Source: Lutjanus erythropterus
Taxonomy: Eukaryota > Chordata > Actinopteri > Lutjaniformes > Lutjanidae
Reading direction: 5' to 3'
Length of the DNA: 64,000 nucleotides
Assembly: GCA_020091685.1 (NCBI GenBank)
Contig: CM034607.1
Location: 5,003,130 to 5,067,129, forward strand
Shown here: one piece after another, positions 44,301 through 54,740 of the stretch
Numbering within the stretch: position 1 is the first letter of the stretch
How the letters are laid out: every line of letters begins with the position of its first letter
Program-made: the position numbers and the translations under genes
The notes under the pieces: model-generated
Seen by the model: the letters and a program-made list of their open reading frames with translations, nothing else
Told to the model about the DNA's origin: nothing
Database searches by the model: none

Positions 44301-44850
44301 CCTCTCTCTGAAAGACCCAGCAGACACGGAGCATTTAGAAAAGCAAATATAAAAGCTTCCACGAGCCGGCGAGAGGCTGAATCATTACTGCGTTCTATCA
44401 ATCAGCCCGCAAACGCGGCAAAAGAGCCATTTATTCATGTGACAGTGTCTCCGTCTATTTTAAAAACAAGCTTTGATTTGGACTGTTCCCTTCATGTCTG
44501 CTGCAAAATGACTGAAGCTCTCTGTATTGAGCCCCGACGACAACAAAAAAAAAAAAAAAGAAGAAAACACAGTCTCATGCATAGTCACACAAGGATTGAC
44601 ATATGCCAGCCGGAGCGAGCGAAGCAGCTTGGCTGGGCTTGTTCACGGCCTTAATCAATGGGAGGCTTAGCTGGTGACACAAACGATCATGGCAGCAGCA
44701 GAAGCCGCAGACTGTAGCAAATCCCAGCTCATCTCATTACCACAGATGCATGAGAGGAGCCATATTACCATTTCTGCCAGATCTGTCACTGTGAACGTTC
44801 AGGGGGTGGACGAAAATATGAAACAGCTAGCTATATATGTAAACATCTGG
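44301..44850. other. Possible conserved regulatory sequence (candidate only)
   Basis: Not repeat-like, less AT-rich and less degraded than its surroundings, with AT-core motifs such as CCATTTATTCATGTGACAG and TTAATCAATGGG, plus CAGCAGCAGAAGCCGCAG. It has a 15-nt A-run (44545-44559). No frame is convincing (71 and 111 codons). Conservation cannot be judged here. Confidence 0.2.
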
Positions 44851-45289
44851 CACTTTGTGAATATCCAGCAGCTAATCAACTGCACTGATAAGTGTGTGTG
44901 CAGATTGTGTTTGGCATATGCTGTCACTCTCCATGCTGCTCATGTCGCCACATTACAGGTGCTACAGTATGGGACGCATTTTAGCATTGAAATATCATTA
45001 GCATGTTAATGCTGAGGTATTTATATGATAAGCATAAACAAGGGAGGTTGTATGGTGTTTTTATACAGTGTGAATGCTGGATATGAAATGTACTGAAAAC
45101 AGGAGACACTTTTACATTGAAAGTAATTCACAACTTTCCTCAAATTACACTGTTGTAAAGTATGGAAGAATATTAGGCCCAAGCATAAAGGGAAAAAATG
45201 ACAGGAAGAAGGTTTTTTATTTATTTATAAGTATTGGTGCCTTTAAAAAGGTTGGGGATTTTTGCATTTTGATAATAAAGTCGAAATGT
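44851..45289. other. Unassigned stretch
   Basis: AT-rich. Nothing recognised. Confidence 0.35.
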
Positions 45290-45560
45290 TGAGGGAAAAA
45301 AAGTCCAGTTGTCAAGAATTAAGTTGAAATGTTTAAAAACAAGTCGAAATGTTTAGTTGTCACAAATAAAGTTGAAATGTTGAGAGAAAAAAAGTCTATC
45401 AAAGTCAAAATGGTGACAATAAAGCTAGAATGTCAAGAATGAATTCGAAATTTTGTTGAAGTTGAAATGTTAAGAATAAAGGTGAAATTTTGAGAAAAAA
45501 GTCATAATGTTGAGGAGACAGTCATAATGTCAAGTTGAAATACCATTTCGAAACTTTGTA
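45290..45560 (+). repeat. AAGTYGAAATGTTGAGAAAA minisatellite
   Basis: About twelve degenerate 18-24-bp units: AAGTCGAAATGTTGAG, AAGTTGAAATGTT, AAGTCATAATGTTGAG and variants. Purine-rich top strand. A common degenerate tandem in teleosts. Confidence 0.85.
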
Positions 45561-45770
45561 AATCAATGAGGCTGAAAACTCACTTTTACATTAAGAGTTG
45601 TTTGGGTCTCGTGACTCAAACTTTAGGACTTGGAACTTTGAACAGTCTTGACCTGGGACTTGTTAATCATGACTTGGGACTTGCCGTCCTGACTTGGATT
45701 GCAAAGACATGAAACTTACTTACGACTTGCAAAGCAGTAACTTGGTCTGCCATAGTTTGTAGTTTCCAAC
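45561..45770 (+). repeat. GACTTGGGACTTG-type tandem-like repeat
   Basis: GGACTTGGAAC, GACCTGGGACTTG, GACTTGGGACTTG, ACGACTTGCAAAGCAGTAAC and TTGGTCTGCC belong to a common teleost repeat end that usually reads ACTTGGTCCCACCTCTG. Confidence 0.5.
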
Positions 45771-45794
45771 ATTCAAATACAGCTGGGAGGCTCC

Positions 45795-45915
45795 TCTGAA
45801 AGCTCAGCGAAAGAGTTGGATTTTAGAGGAGACCAAAGCAGAGCAAAAACAAGAGTGAATGTTGCATTTGCAGCTGTCAAATAAAAGGCCCAAATGAAAG
45901 CTAAATTGTTTGCAT
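45795..45915 (+). repeat. Local duplication block b2, copy 1
   Basis: GGATTTTAGAGGAGACCAAA, GAATGTTGCATTTGCAGCTG, TCAAATAAAAGGCCCAAATG and AAGCTAAATTG match the b2 blocks at 48068 and 49549. Confidence 0.6.
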
Positions 45916-46184
45916 TTATTACTGAATTACTACACAATGCCTACACATTGTCAAATTTTTTGTGGGACCCCTGAGCAAACGCCTCAGCCTGGCATTACTG
46001 TCACCCTACAAATAAGTTAATAAGTTCGAAGATGGTCATCTGGATGAACACAGGCTAACGTAAGGTTAACCACTAATGTTAACATTTACCATGATAGATT
46101 TGATTGCAGATTAGGAAAACGCCTTCTACTTACAATCATTGTTTCATCATTGTGTTGGGCATTTTGAGCCCTTTTTAGGGCTTT
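45916..46184. other. Unassigned stretch
   Basis: Nothing recognised. Confidence 0.35.
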
Positions 46185-46490
46185 TCATACTGCATATTCT
46201 TAGCCTTGGGTTATCCTTGACCCTGAGCTGAGTTAACTTTGGGCTAACTTAGCCCCTTTTCAAATATATATATTGTTAAGTGAAGCACAGGGCTATATGA
46301 TTCACACTGCACTTCATTAACTTTGGGTTACATGTCTGTTGGTACATCAACTGATGTGAACATTTTAAAATGTTACATGCCGACTCTGCTCTTTTAGCCC
46401 AGTTTCACACTGGTGCTTTTTAGCCCTTGGTTTAATTGATTTTCAGGAGATAACCACACCAACTCTGGGCCAATGTGAAAAGTCCTTTTG
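46185..46490. mobile_element. Short element with imperfect GGGCTTTTCATACTG-type inverted ends
   Basis: AGGGCTTTTCATACTGC on the left; on the minus strand AGGACTTTTCACATTGG on the right. The interior has TTAGCCTTGGGTTATCC, TTAGCCCAGTTTCACACTGG and TAGCCCTTGGTTTAA. Related to fragments near 12214 and 12784. Confidence 0.4.
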
Positions 46491-47631
46491 TTTTCTTGGC
46501 TCAAAAAACAATTAGTAACTATAGGTACTAAAATAATAATAAAATATTTGTAGTCTTGCTGTAGTGTTGTGACTACATATTACTGTGTGAAAACCTACGT
46601 AGATTGGCAGCTGGCAACTTGTATTATCTTGAGTTACAGTGAAGGCTGGCAAGTGGAACCATTTTTCCCATCCCACACTTTGTGGCACTATCATGAAATT
46701 ATTCCAGATATCATCAGAAACTGTATGAGTGCTAACGTGGGCTGCTGTTATTTCTGCTGTAATGTCCATTATATCGTTGCTATGGGAACAACATAAAGAA
46801 GCACGAAGAAGTATGGGGCAGTTTAAATTGTTTCGGCACCATCTGCTCCACACTTAAAAAATTTCAATCAGTGAATGTACACATGCATCCTTGTATCTGC
46901 ATACTGACACAGCACATTACTTTGAGAACATATAAAAGCAATTACTGACAGATCTCTTCAAGCTGACACATAGTTAATCATCTTCGTGCGACTAGCCGGT
47001 GCAGCTGTGCCTTTGTAGTTGTAATTTATTGGAGTGCTTCAAAGTAAAAGCCCCTTTTAATGTGGTATTTCTATTATTTTTTCCAGCCACTGTATCTGCA
47101 GTAGAGTATATTCAGTAGTCAGTCATGATAAAGACAGAAGGCAGATCACACTCAAGGCACAGCCAGATATGAGGAAGCACAAGTCCTTCTCCTTTGTAGC
47201 CTGGAATCAAACAGATATATTTAGACCCGCTGCTCTTTGCTGTACAAACCGTGCGGTATTCCCCTCTCAATCTGTACGCCTGTGTTCCGCCGCCGCAACA
47301 CAGCCAGGGGTCTTCCACACTGTCAAAGGCTTTGTTGAAAGAATACCCACGCTGAATCAATCCCTTATGTAGTGGACACAGGAGCCGATTCACAGTGATA
47401 GGTTCCTCATAGCTGATCCATGTTTTTTGTACAAAGCCTGCTGTTGTGCAGACAGGAGCCAAGCTGTCTTCCCATGACCAGCCGGATCGGCCATGTCTAA
47501 AGCGGTGTCAGGGCGCCGCAATGGGCCTGGTGTCACGGATAACAGGACATGACTGGCCACTGGCTCCCACTCTGCCGCGGAAAATAACGAGCAGCTTGTG
47601 TCTGAAGTGACCCAGAATATTTGATAACAGG
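46491..47631. other. Gene-free stretch with a GC-richer segment 47180-47620
   Basis: Overlapping frames of 112-116 codons cover 47112-47728 on the minus strand. The 47112-47462 frame has no ATG start (it opens with TTG) and no recognised domain. The segment could hide an exon or conserved element, but no decisive splice or codon signal was seen. Confidence 0.3.
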
Positions 47632-47885
47632 GACGGAGAGCGAGACAAGTGAGAGTACAGGGGGGTGGATGTCTCAAAATTGGGGATTCATTGTGGAAGT
47701 CGAAAGTGGCCGTCACAAGAATCTCCACTCAAATACAAAAAAAACCCCATACCTGAATATCCCAGAACATCCTGACAGAAAGAAAGTGGCATTAAGTCTC
47801 TTTTGGACATCCTGTACATTACTTGTGTGATTATCTGCCTGCTGTCTTGTAAGATTTTGTTACAGAACAAACACTGCACCAGATT
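47632..47885 (+). repeat. Local duplication block b1, copy 1
   Basis: GAGACAAGTGAGAGTACAG, GGATGTCTCAAAATTGGGGA, TTTTGGACATCCTGTACATT and GTGATTATCTGCCTGCTGTC match 49809-50040. Confidence 0.8.
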
Positions 47886-48067
47886 GAAAGAAGTGATACC
47901 AAAACAATTTCATTCAAATACATAAACTATGAGGTCGTCAACAAAAACATGAATTGCGGTATGCAAAAAGCGTTCACTGGAAATTACAGACGGAGATGCT
48001 CCAACATGCAATTCCACATTAGCACTTTCTGGCATGTAAATACAATCCCCTTCTCAAATCTTGGCTG

Positions 48068-48240
48068 AAGACTTGGATTCTCTCTTTGGATTTGGAGGAG
48101 ACCAAATCAGAGCTAGAATAAAAGTGAATGTTGGATTAGAAGATCCAAATGAGAACTAAGTTGTCCACTAAGACATTTGCCATGACAACTTTATAAGGTG
48201 ATATATAAGGTGGGAAAAGTTATGTTTTCAGGCTGTTCTG
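48068..48240 (+). repeat. Local duplication block b2, copy 2
   Basis: GACTTGGATTCTCTCTTTGG, GGAGGAGACCAAATCAGAGC, GAATGTTGGATTAGAAG and TTATAAGGTGATATATAAGG match 49549-49690. Confidence 0.8.
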
Positions 48241-48304
48241 CTGTCCTCGAGGGGCAAAAAAAAATTGGTAATGCAGCTTTGAGTTTCTTTTTCTGTTTTT
48301 TAGG

Positions 48305-48390
48305 AATGCTGACATGGGTCTTGGATCAAAAGTACAGGGGTATAGATGTCTCAAGTTTGTTTCAGAACTAACACTGTGCCAGATTAATTA
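48305..48390 (+). repeat. Local duplication block b1, copy 2 (truncated)
   Basis: TACAGGGGTATAGATGTCTC then TTGTTTCAGAACTAACACTG, the two ends of block b1 with the middle deleted. Confidence 0.6.
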
Positions 48391-48955
48391 ATTACTAATT
48401 TTCTGTGTAATTGTAATATTTAACAGTGGATATATCAGTCTTCCGTTGTGCAATGAAGTTTTAATCTGTCAACAAGCAGATATTTTATCAGATAATAATA
48501 AAGGTTATATATATGACTTATATACGACTTTTTACAAGGCAGATAAAAGAACAGATGTTACATGTATCAGAAGGGGGATCTCTTCCTATTTTAACCTCAA
48601 TCAGTGATCAAGAACGCACTTTATTTCTTCAGCTATGATCGTGGTCTGCAGGGTACAGGTAACCTACAGGTGATCTAACAGGATGTTAGTGTCTCTTCCT
48701 CTATTCTCTCTTAAGTCTGTTGAAAACTGTCCAACTTGACTGCAGATTTTCATCTCCACTTCCTGCTGCGGCCGCCTGATCTCGTCTGCTTTCCAGGCGA
48801 GGCGCAGTTCATCTCAAATGAGTGTATTTTCTCACCTTTCAAGCATATTGTCTCTGTCTGTAGCGCATGTTCTCTCTCATCTCCCTCCCACTTGTTCATG
48901 TGCTCACTGTGTTGTGTGTCTATAACCCCTCCCCTCCCCCTTCTACTCAGTGTGG
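48391..48955. other. Unassigned stretch
   Basis: The 124-codon frame 48736-49110 crosses into the hAT fragment at its 3' end, and its 5' part has no domain. No other element recognised. Confidence 0.35.
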
Positions 48956-49102
48956 ACACACACACGCCACCAATCACGTGTGACTTTAACAGAAAAAAAG
49001 AGGAGAAAAAACAAATCGGCTCCCAATCAAGAGCCGGTTCCCGTCGTTCACTTCAAAGAGCTGGCGCTAACAGCCGGATCATTCGCGACCAACACATCAC
49101 TA
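48956..49102. mobile_element. Right-end fragment of a hAT with CATCACTA terminus
   Basis: CAAATCGGCTCCCAATCAAG, AGAGCCGGTTCCCGTCG, AACAGCCGGATCATTCG and ACACATCACTA (ending 49102) belong to the AGCCGGCTC-rich hAT class whose intact member lies at 59791-60320. The left TAGTGATG end was not found. Confidence 0.55.
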
Positions 49103-49105
49103 TTT

Positions 49106-49543
49106 TGTAGACTCAAAAAACAGCACGAACATCCAGAACTGATGAGTACTGGGTGCTGGACAGAAGAACAAGAACAAAAATCAAAAAACTGGCACATGCT
49201 TATAAATGTCCTTTTTCCAAGATAAATGAATTGTGTCTATATATTCCTTGGAATCATGTAGTTTTATACTGTGTTTTGTATATTTTCGTATATATGCATT
49301 TGTGATCACATGATCCATGGGGTGACTACCATTAGTTGTATATATGGAGGTGTGTCACATCTGATGAAGGGCTGGTGCCCGAAATGTCACATGTGGTGAT
49401 ACTATTAAGTCTTAAGTCTTAAGTCTTAAGGAGCGGTTTCTGGTGTGCGGACCTATTTTGGGATTTTTGTACTTCTTTTCTATTTCTGTCCAGCACCCAG
49501 TACTCCTCAGTTTTGGATGTGCGTGCTGTTTTATGAGTCTACA
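49106..49543. mobile_element. 438-bp inverted-repeat element (TGTAGACTCA ends)
   Basis: Left arm TGTAGACTCAAAAAACAGCA, GAGTACTGGGTGCTGGACAG (49106-49183). Minus-strand right arm TGTAGACTCATAAAACAGCA, GAGTACTGGGTGCTGGACAG (49543 down). The interior has TCTGATGAAGGGCTGGTGCC and a TTAAGTC heptamer repeat (49405-49430). Superfamily unknown. Sits directly against the hAT end at 49102. Confidence 0.75.
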
Positions 49544-49548
49544 TTAAA

Positions 49549-50045
49549 GACTTGGATTTTCTCTTGGGAATTGGAGGAGACCAAAACAGAGTTAAAATGA
49601 GAAGGAATGTTGGATTTGCATTTGTCAAATGAAAGCTCCAAATAAAAGCTATTTGCCATGACATCTTTATAAGATGATATATAAGGTGGTTAATGGGCAA
49701 AAAATGGGTCTTGTAGGATCAACACAAGACTGTATAAAACAGCAATCTCTGAGATGTCAACCATGGGTTTATGAAGAGTCATTGCGAAGCTCACAGCGTT
49801 GTGACTCAAGTGAGACAAGTGAAAGTACAGGAGTATAGATGTCTCAAAATTGTGGATTCATTTGGAAGTCAAACAAATCTCAGCTCAGATACAAAAATCC
49901 TGGATACCTGAGGCTCCTGGACCGTCCTGACAGCTAGTGTGAGCGTGGCGTTAAGTCTGTTTTGGACATCCTGTACAGTACTCGTGTGATTATCTGCCTG
50001 CTGTCTTGTAAGCCTCAGGCAGAGTTTGTTTCAGTGTCCTCATTT
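49549..50045 (+). repeat. Local duplication blocks b2 + b1, copy 3
   Basis: b2 (49549-49690: GACTTGGATTTTCTCTTGGG, GGAGGAGACCAAAACAG, AAGATGATATATAAGG), then b1 (49809-50040: GAGACAAGTGAAAGTACAG, TTGGACATCCTGTACAGTAC, GTGATTATCTGCCTGCTGTC). The most complete unit. Confidence 0.8.
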
Positions 50046-50279
50046 GGAGCTGTGGGGGTCAGTATGCAGCAATGCTTTTTCACTGCAGTACAGTAGACAG
50101 AATGCTTGTTGATCAAATGGAAAATGCCTCATTTACTGACTAGATCTTGACCTCATTTAATCCAAGATTAACTACTACTCTAAGACCATTATAGTGAAAA
50201 GCCCGACCTATGATTTCCATATGTTCATGTCATGTAGGAAAGATGTCTGTTGCATATGAAGCACTGCTCATCCCATCTT
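50046..50279. other. Unassigned stretch
   Basis: Nothing recognised. Confidence 0.35.
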
Positions 50280-50695
50280 TCAAGGTAAATATAGGAATTC
50301 ATGTCTGTCCCTTTAAAGAATGGCAATATCCGTCAGTCAAGTGACCAACCACCACTTGACTGATGTACCACTCCCCTGTGAAATGTTTCGGTGAATGGAT
50401 TTCTGTGATATTTGATGAAGACATTAAATCTCCATAGAACGATGAATCCTAATCATTTCTGTTGTCCCTTAAACTTTCATTTAGTACCATCGTCAGATCA
50501 AAAATATAATTTATCCAGTGCTTTTGTATACCACTGAACATTTGTGAAAATGATATTCCCACCAGCCTTTGGTTAACTTTAAGATTCGTGTTAAATAGCC
50601 AATATTAGCATGCAAACATATTAAACTAGGATAGTGGTCATGCTAAACATCAGTGTGGTACATTTTATTGTGAGCATGTGTACATGGGAAAAGTT
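50280..50695 (-). repeat. Family E interspersed repeat, copy 2 (reverse)
   Basis: The reverse complement reads ATGATTAGGATTCATC, AGAAATCCATTCACCG and CTGATGTTTAGCATGACC, aligning with 9020-9190 and continuing into the TTAGCATGCTAATG-like part absent there. Confidence 0.65.
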
Positions 50696-50990
50696 AACCT
50701 TCAGGTTTTTATGCCAAAAGACTTTTAAAAGAAAAGGTCTATTCTAACCCAAACCATGATCTTTTACTGAACCTAACCAAGTGTTTATTTGCCTAAACCT
50801 AGCCAAACTGTGACTGAAAACTGAAAAAAAAAGGATAAATAAATAACTGAAAATAAGTCAACTAAGTCTAAAAGTTTGTCTCACGCAGGACCAGAACCCC
50901 CAGTATCCTGGTAGATAGCCAGAAAGCCTGTCTTTCTGCCAGATAGGCTTGAAGAACTTCTCCCAATACCAGCATGTGTTAGCATGCTAA
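50696..50990 (+). repeat. Fragment of a CCTAAACCTAACC-type teleost repeat
   Basis: ATTCTAACCCAAACCATGAT, GAACCTAACCAAGTG, TTTGCCTAAACCTAGCC and CTCACGCAGGACCAGAACCC resemble a common teleost repeat, ending near TTAGCATGCTAACATG at 50979. Confidence 0.4.
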
Positions 50991-51443
50991 CATGAGCAAT
51001 TAGCTGAAAGCACAGTGTAAGCCAAAACGATTCTTTCCACAAGTGTGCGATGGTCCACGTGAGTCCACATCACGCAAAATTTGTCATCAGAGGGTGTATG
51101 CAACAGTCTTTGCAGACATCCCCATACCCCCACATTGTTGTGGCCACATGGACAAGCAACAGAATACCATCTGTGCTTGTATGGAACATGTCCTCCAAGA
51201 GAGCAAGAGAAAGCAGTATAAACAGAACCACTGTGCATCTGTGGTTGTCTGCATGTGTGTGTTTGGGAGTATATTCAGGCCTTCGGGCTCTTGTTGGTTG
51301 AGACACACCAGTCCCATCTTCTCAAAAATATATCTAATCAGAGTTGGTAAATATGTTTTCTAGGAAAAATAATTACTAGATTATGAGATTATGATTATGT
51401 ACCAGATTATGTTCTTTATTAACGTTACTAGGAAATATTTCTA
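50991..51443. other. Gene-free stretch
   Basis: Several overlapping 76-106-codon frames on both strands reflect a low stop density and have no domain. No repeat recognised. Confidence 0.4.
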
Positions 51444-51448
51444 TACAT

Positions 51449-52501
51449 TGTTACGGTCGGTGCTCTGCCCCAGTTTGTTCCCGTTTTCTCGTGTTTCCTA
51501 TGTCTCCCAGTGTTCCTCTGTCTGTCTCCCTCTGTCTTTGTTTGTGAGGGAGTGGTCTCCCCATCTCTCTGCTTGCTCTTTGTCTGTTTGTGGGCGGCCC
51601 CCTCCTGGTCCCTGGGCTGGATCTCACACACCTGCCTCAGATCTGGTAATCATCACACCTGACCACCATCAACAACTCACCTCCTCAGTATATCAAGCCA
51701 GCTTCAACACCCAGTCACTGCTGGATAATTGTGCTTGTGCCATGAGTTGAGTCTTTAAATCTCTGCTAGTTTGTTTTAGCTACCCACCTGCCAGTCAGTT
51801 TCCACCTTACCCCGCATTTACACCAGGCGCGGCTTTGCCGCGGAACGGCTGCACCACGGCACGCGGGGAAATAGAACCCATTCTAGTCAATGCTGTAATT
51901 TACACCAGAAGCGCCGCGGTGCGTCTCAGCAGCGTCCCAGAAGCGGCTCGGCACTCCGCTCCGCGGAGAATACACAGCGAGTCTATTTTCGACGGATGGC
52001 GCGTCAATTGACACATAGCAGGTCGAACGGGCAGGAAGTCAGGCACGGAAAACAGGGGAGAATCCGGTTGATTTTCAAAATAAAAGACCCCGTGCAGACT
52101 CGCGATCATAAAGACAGACAGAAAATAAACAGTTTAACTACGTAGCCTGCTTATCCATGGTAGAAGCACAAAGAGCAAGGAAAGAGGACTTAATCAACAA
52201 AATCAGAGAAAATAACATAATCAGACGGGCAAAACGCTCCGCTGCTGAAACGCTTCTGAAACGCTGCTGGTGTAAATTGAAGTAGTGTGCATGATGGAGC
52301 AAAACCGCAGCGCAGCCGTTCCGCGGCGCAGGCGCGCCTGGTGTAAATCCCGGGTTACACTTGTTGCTTGTCTGTCTCCAGGTTTCACACCTGCCTGCTA
52401 GCCTTTGAGCACTAGACAGCTCACTTTCCCTGGACTTATTTTGTGAACTAGCCTGTGCCTTTTATGAGTCTGCATTTGGGCTCAACCTGTTGATCATAAC
52501 T
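51449..52501 (+). mobile_element. Solo LTR of a retrotransposon, split by a Harbinger MITE
   Basis: Starts TGTTACGGTCGGTGC and ends near GCTCAACCTGTTGATCATAA + CT (expected CA). TACAT flanks both sides (51444-51448 and 52502-52506), a 5-bp target duplication. Subtracting the MITE and its duplicated TTA leaves about 505 bp, a normal LTR length. The CACACCTGCCTCAGATC and CACCACCATCAACAACTC style resembles teleost Gypsy-type LTRs. No internal coding region remains, so it arose by LTR-LTR recombination. The frame 51391-51750 is an artefact. Confidence 0.75.
51810..52354. mobile_element. Intact 545-bp PIF/Harbinger MITE with TTA target duplication
   Basis: Left TIR CCCCGCATTTACACCAGGCG and minus-strand right TIR CCCGGGATTTACACCAGGCG extend into inverted GCCGCGGAACGGCTGC arms. 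TTA lies at 51807-51809 and 52355-52357, the 3-bp target expected of PIF/Harbinger. It is CpG-rich and little decayed, unlike the related copy at 30372, so the insertion is comparatively recent. No coding capacity. Confidence 0.9.
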
Positions 52502-52506
52502 TACAT

Positions 52507-54740
52507 ACTTGAAACACCTGTTTTAGTCACTGCTCTGTTACCGCCTACTGACTCCTCACTCCTCTTAACCGGTTGGTAGGAGCTGAAAATCATACAACAA
52601 CTGCTTACTAAGTCTGTCGCAGGCCACATTTTGGCCTTTGATGTGGCTCCAAAAGTGACATCTGTAGAAAAGTCTGCATCTGCAGATTAATTCCATCCCA
52701 GACATGTTGTGATCCACTAAATTTAGGCTCGATAAGAGATAAATAAATCACAGTTTTTGTTGTATTGGCCGCCATCTTGATTGTACCTCATTGAACTTTG
52801 CATACATCTAGATAACAAAACTGACAGTATACCACACAAAACAACTTTATTCAAAACTTTGCATTGCAGTAGGTGCTTCACCAGTTGTTGCATGGCGAGA
52901 TCTGCATTACACTGGGTGCACTTGGTTAAGGCTAGGGCAAGTTCGTCATCTTTGTTAAATATGGAAAAGACAACACATAGGGCACGCCATCACTGACCAA
53001 CTGTTTTTGGTTCTTCAATCGAACAACACATGGGACAAAGAACAGATCTTTGGTGTCCAAGTCCTGTGCTTTATACTCCCACGATACACTCAGACCTCTT
53101 TAACAGATTTCAGTACAGATGTCATGCTTCCTGGATTGGAAACAACACTGAGGAGAGTGCAATCCCAACTATTTGGCAAATCAAATTGAAAAATCTATAC
53201 ATTTTACAGGTGACACAAAGTTGACAGAATTATTTCCATCAGCTGCAGATGTCTCCACATGTTCTGGCAATCACATATACATCACCTCGACATGGCTAAA
53301 ACACAGACGGGGCAGCTGGTTTCAGTTAGTTTTTCTCATATTTCTGCATTTCCTTGTAATTAGTCACACTGTATGGATGTGTCTGTGTTTGCCCCCCTCC
53401 TTTATCAAACAGACAGAAGGTCTCTTCAACGCACACAGAGACACAAACTCCGAGTGGTTAAGGAGCACAAAGAGGGATTGAGATGATGGGTGGGGCTGCG
53501 TGGAGGAGGACAGAGGGAGAAGTGTCAGAGAGGGGACAAAGACAACACCATCTGACTGCAGATGATTGTTTCAGTCATTAGCATGGGTTCGGGCCCTCAC
53601 ACAAGTCTCAGCAGGGCTTTTCTCTGGTGACACAGGCAAAGCTTTTATTGAGAGAATGATGATGTTGAAGTGGAGCTTCCACTTCTCCTTGCCCCTGTGA
53701 TGACCTTGTATTTCTAAAGCTTGTTAGAACTAATTTTCACAAAATATATCATGTTACTAAATGATCATGCAAACTTAAAGTGGCACGATTGGCCAATAAC
53801 ACCAACATAAGAGGAAAAATCACAGCAGACAAAAAGGGAAATCTCAACTGATGAGCAGCATGACCTTATCAAGCATCCTACCTATCATATGATACCTCAA
53901 ATGGCTTCTGTGATCACTGAAAGAACACAGGATCTTCCACTACTTTCATGTGCCTCCCTTTTTGCTTCTTTTCTGAATTTAGTACCATTAAAACATATAT
54001 TATCAAGGGTTCTCTACAATTTTTTTTAACCTCTCCCACAAGTCTGGGCATACTTATAGAGTAAAGCAGTGTTGCCAGATTGGGCGGGAAAAAATATATT
54101 TGGACAGCTTGTGAAAATTTGGCCTACTTTTTGTATTATTTTGGCGGGTTCTCTCAAGAAAAAAGTTATAGATATAGTCCAGTGAATTGGCCTCTTCAGT
54201 CACAACATTTTAAATAAGGAAGTTGCCTGATATCAGGCAGAACTTGTTTAACTGTTTCCATCTTCAGTCCGACATTGCATCCACCCTAACCAATTTCTGT
54301 GAGGGGGATTCAGTTTTCCTGAACCAATCAGGAAAAAAAATCTGTTGCTATTACATATCTTGATAGCAGAACAGAATCTGTCAGCGTGACAATCAAATGA
54401 GGATAAATACAATAAAAAGTCAATATGCGTTTTAAGATTTTGTTTGAACGTGTCATACAGATTTAGTGTTTTGTGTACTGGAATTATTAATGGTGACTTT
54501 TTACATGTTTTGACTTGGTGGAGGTAGTTTATCATTATGGGATGCTTGGTTTTGAATTTGCCCAATTATGCTAACAAAACAGTAGAGCAGAGGTATGTCT
54601 TTAGACCAAACCAAGAAATTCTCCAATTTAATATCATGGTTTCGGTAAAAATAAGTATGTTACGTTATGTAAGTCACACAATGTAGGTCATACACCAAAT
54701 GTTATGTAAATTTGAATAAGTCAGCACTGACTATTAGTGT
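52507..54740. other. Gene-free stretch of about 2.2 kb
   Basis: Short frames (60-105 codons) at 52781-53481 and 54248-54565 show no domains. No repeat family was recognised, which makes this one of the longest apparently non-repetitive parts of the window. Confidence 0.45.

Noticed and set aside
47112-47462. 116-codon minus-strand frame that looks protein-like in composition
   Set aside because: It has no ATG (opens at TTG), no known domain and no firm splice boundaries; kept only as a low-interest finding.
48736-49110. 124-codon forward frame ending in an Arg-rich tail
   Set aside because: Its 3' third is the right end of a hAT element and the 5' part has no domain.
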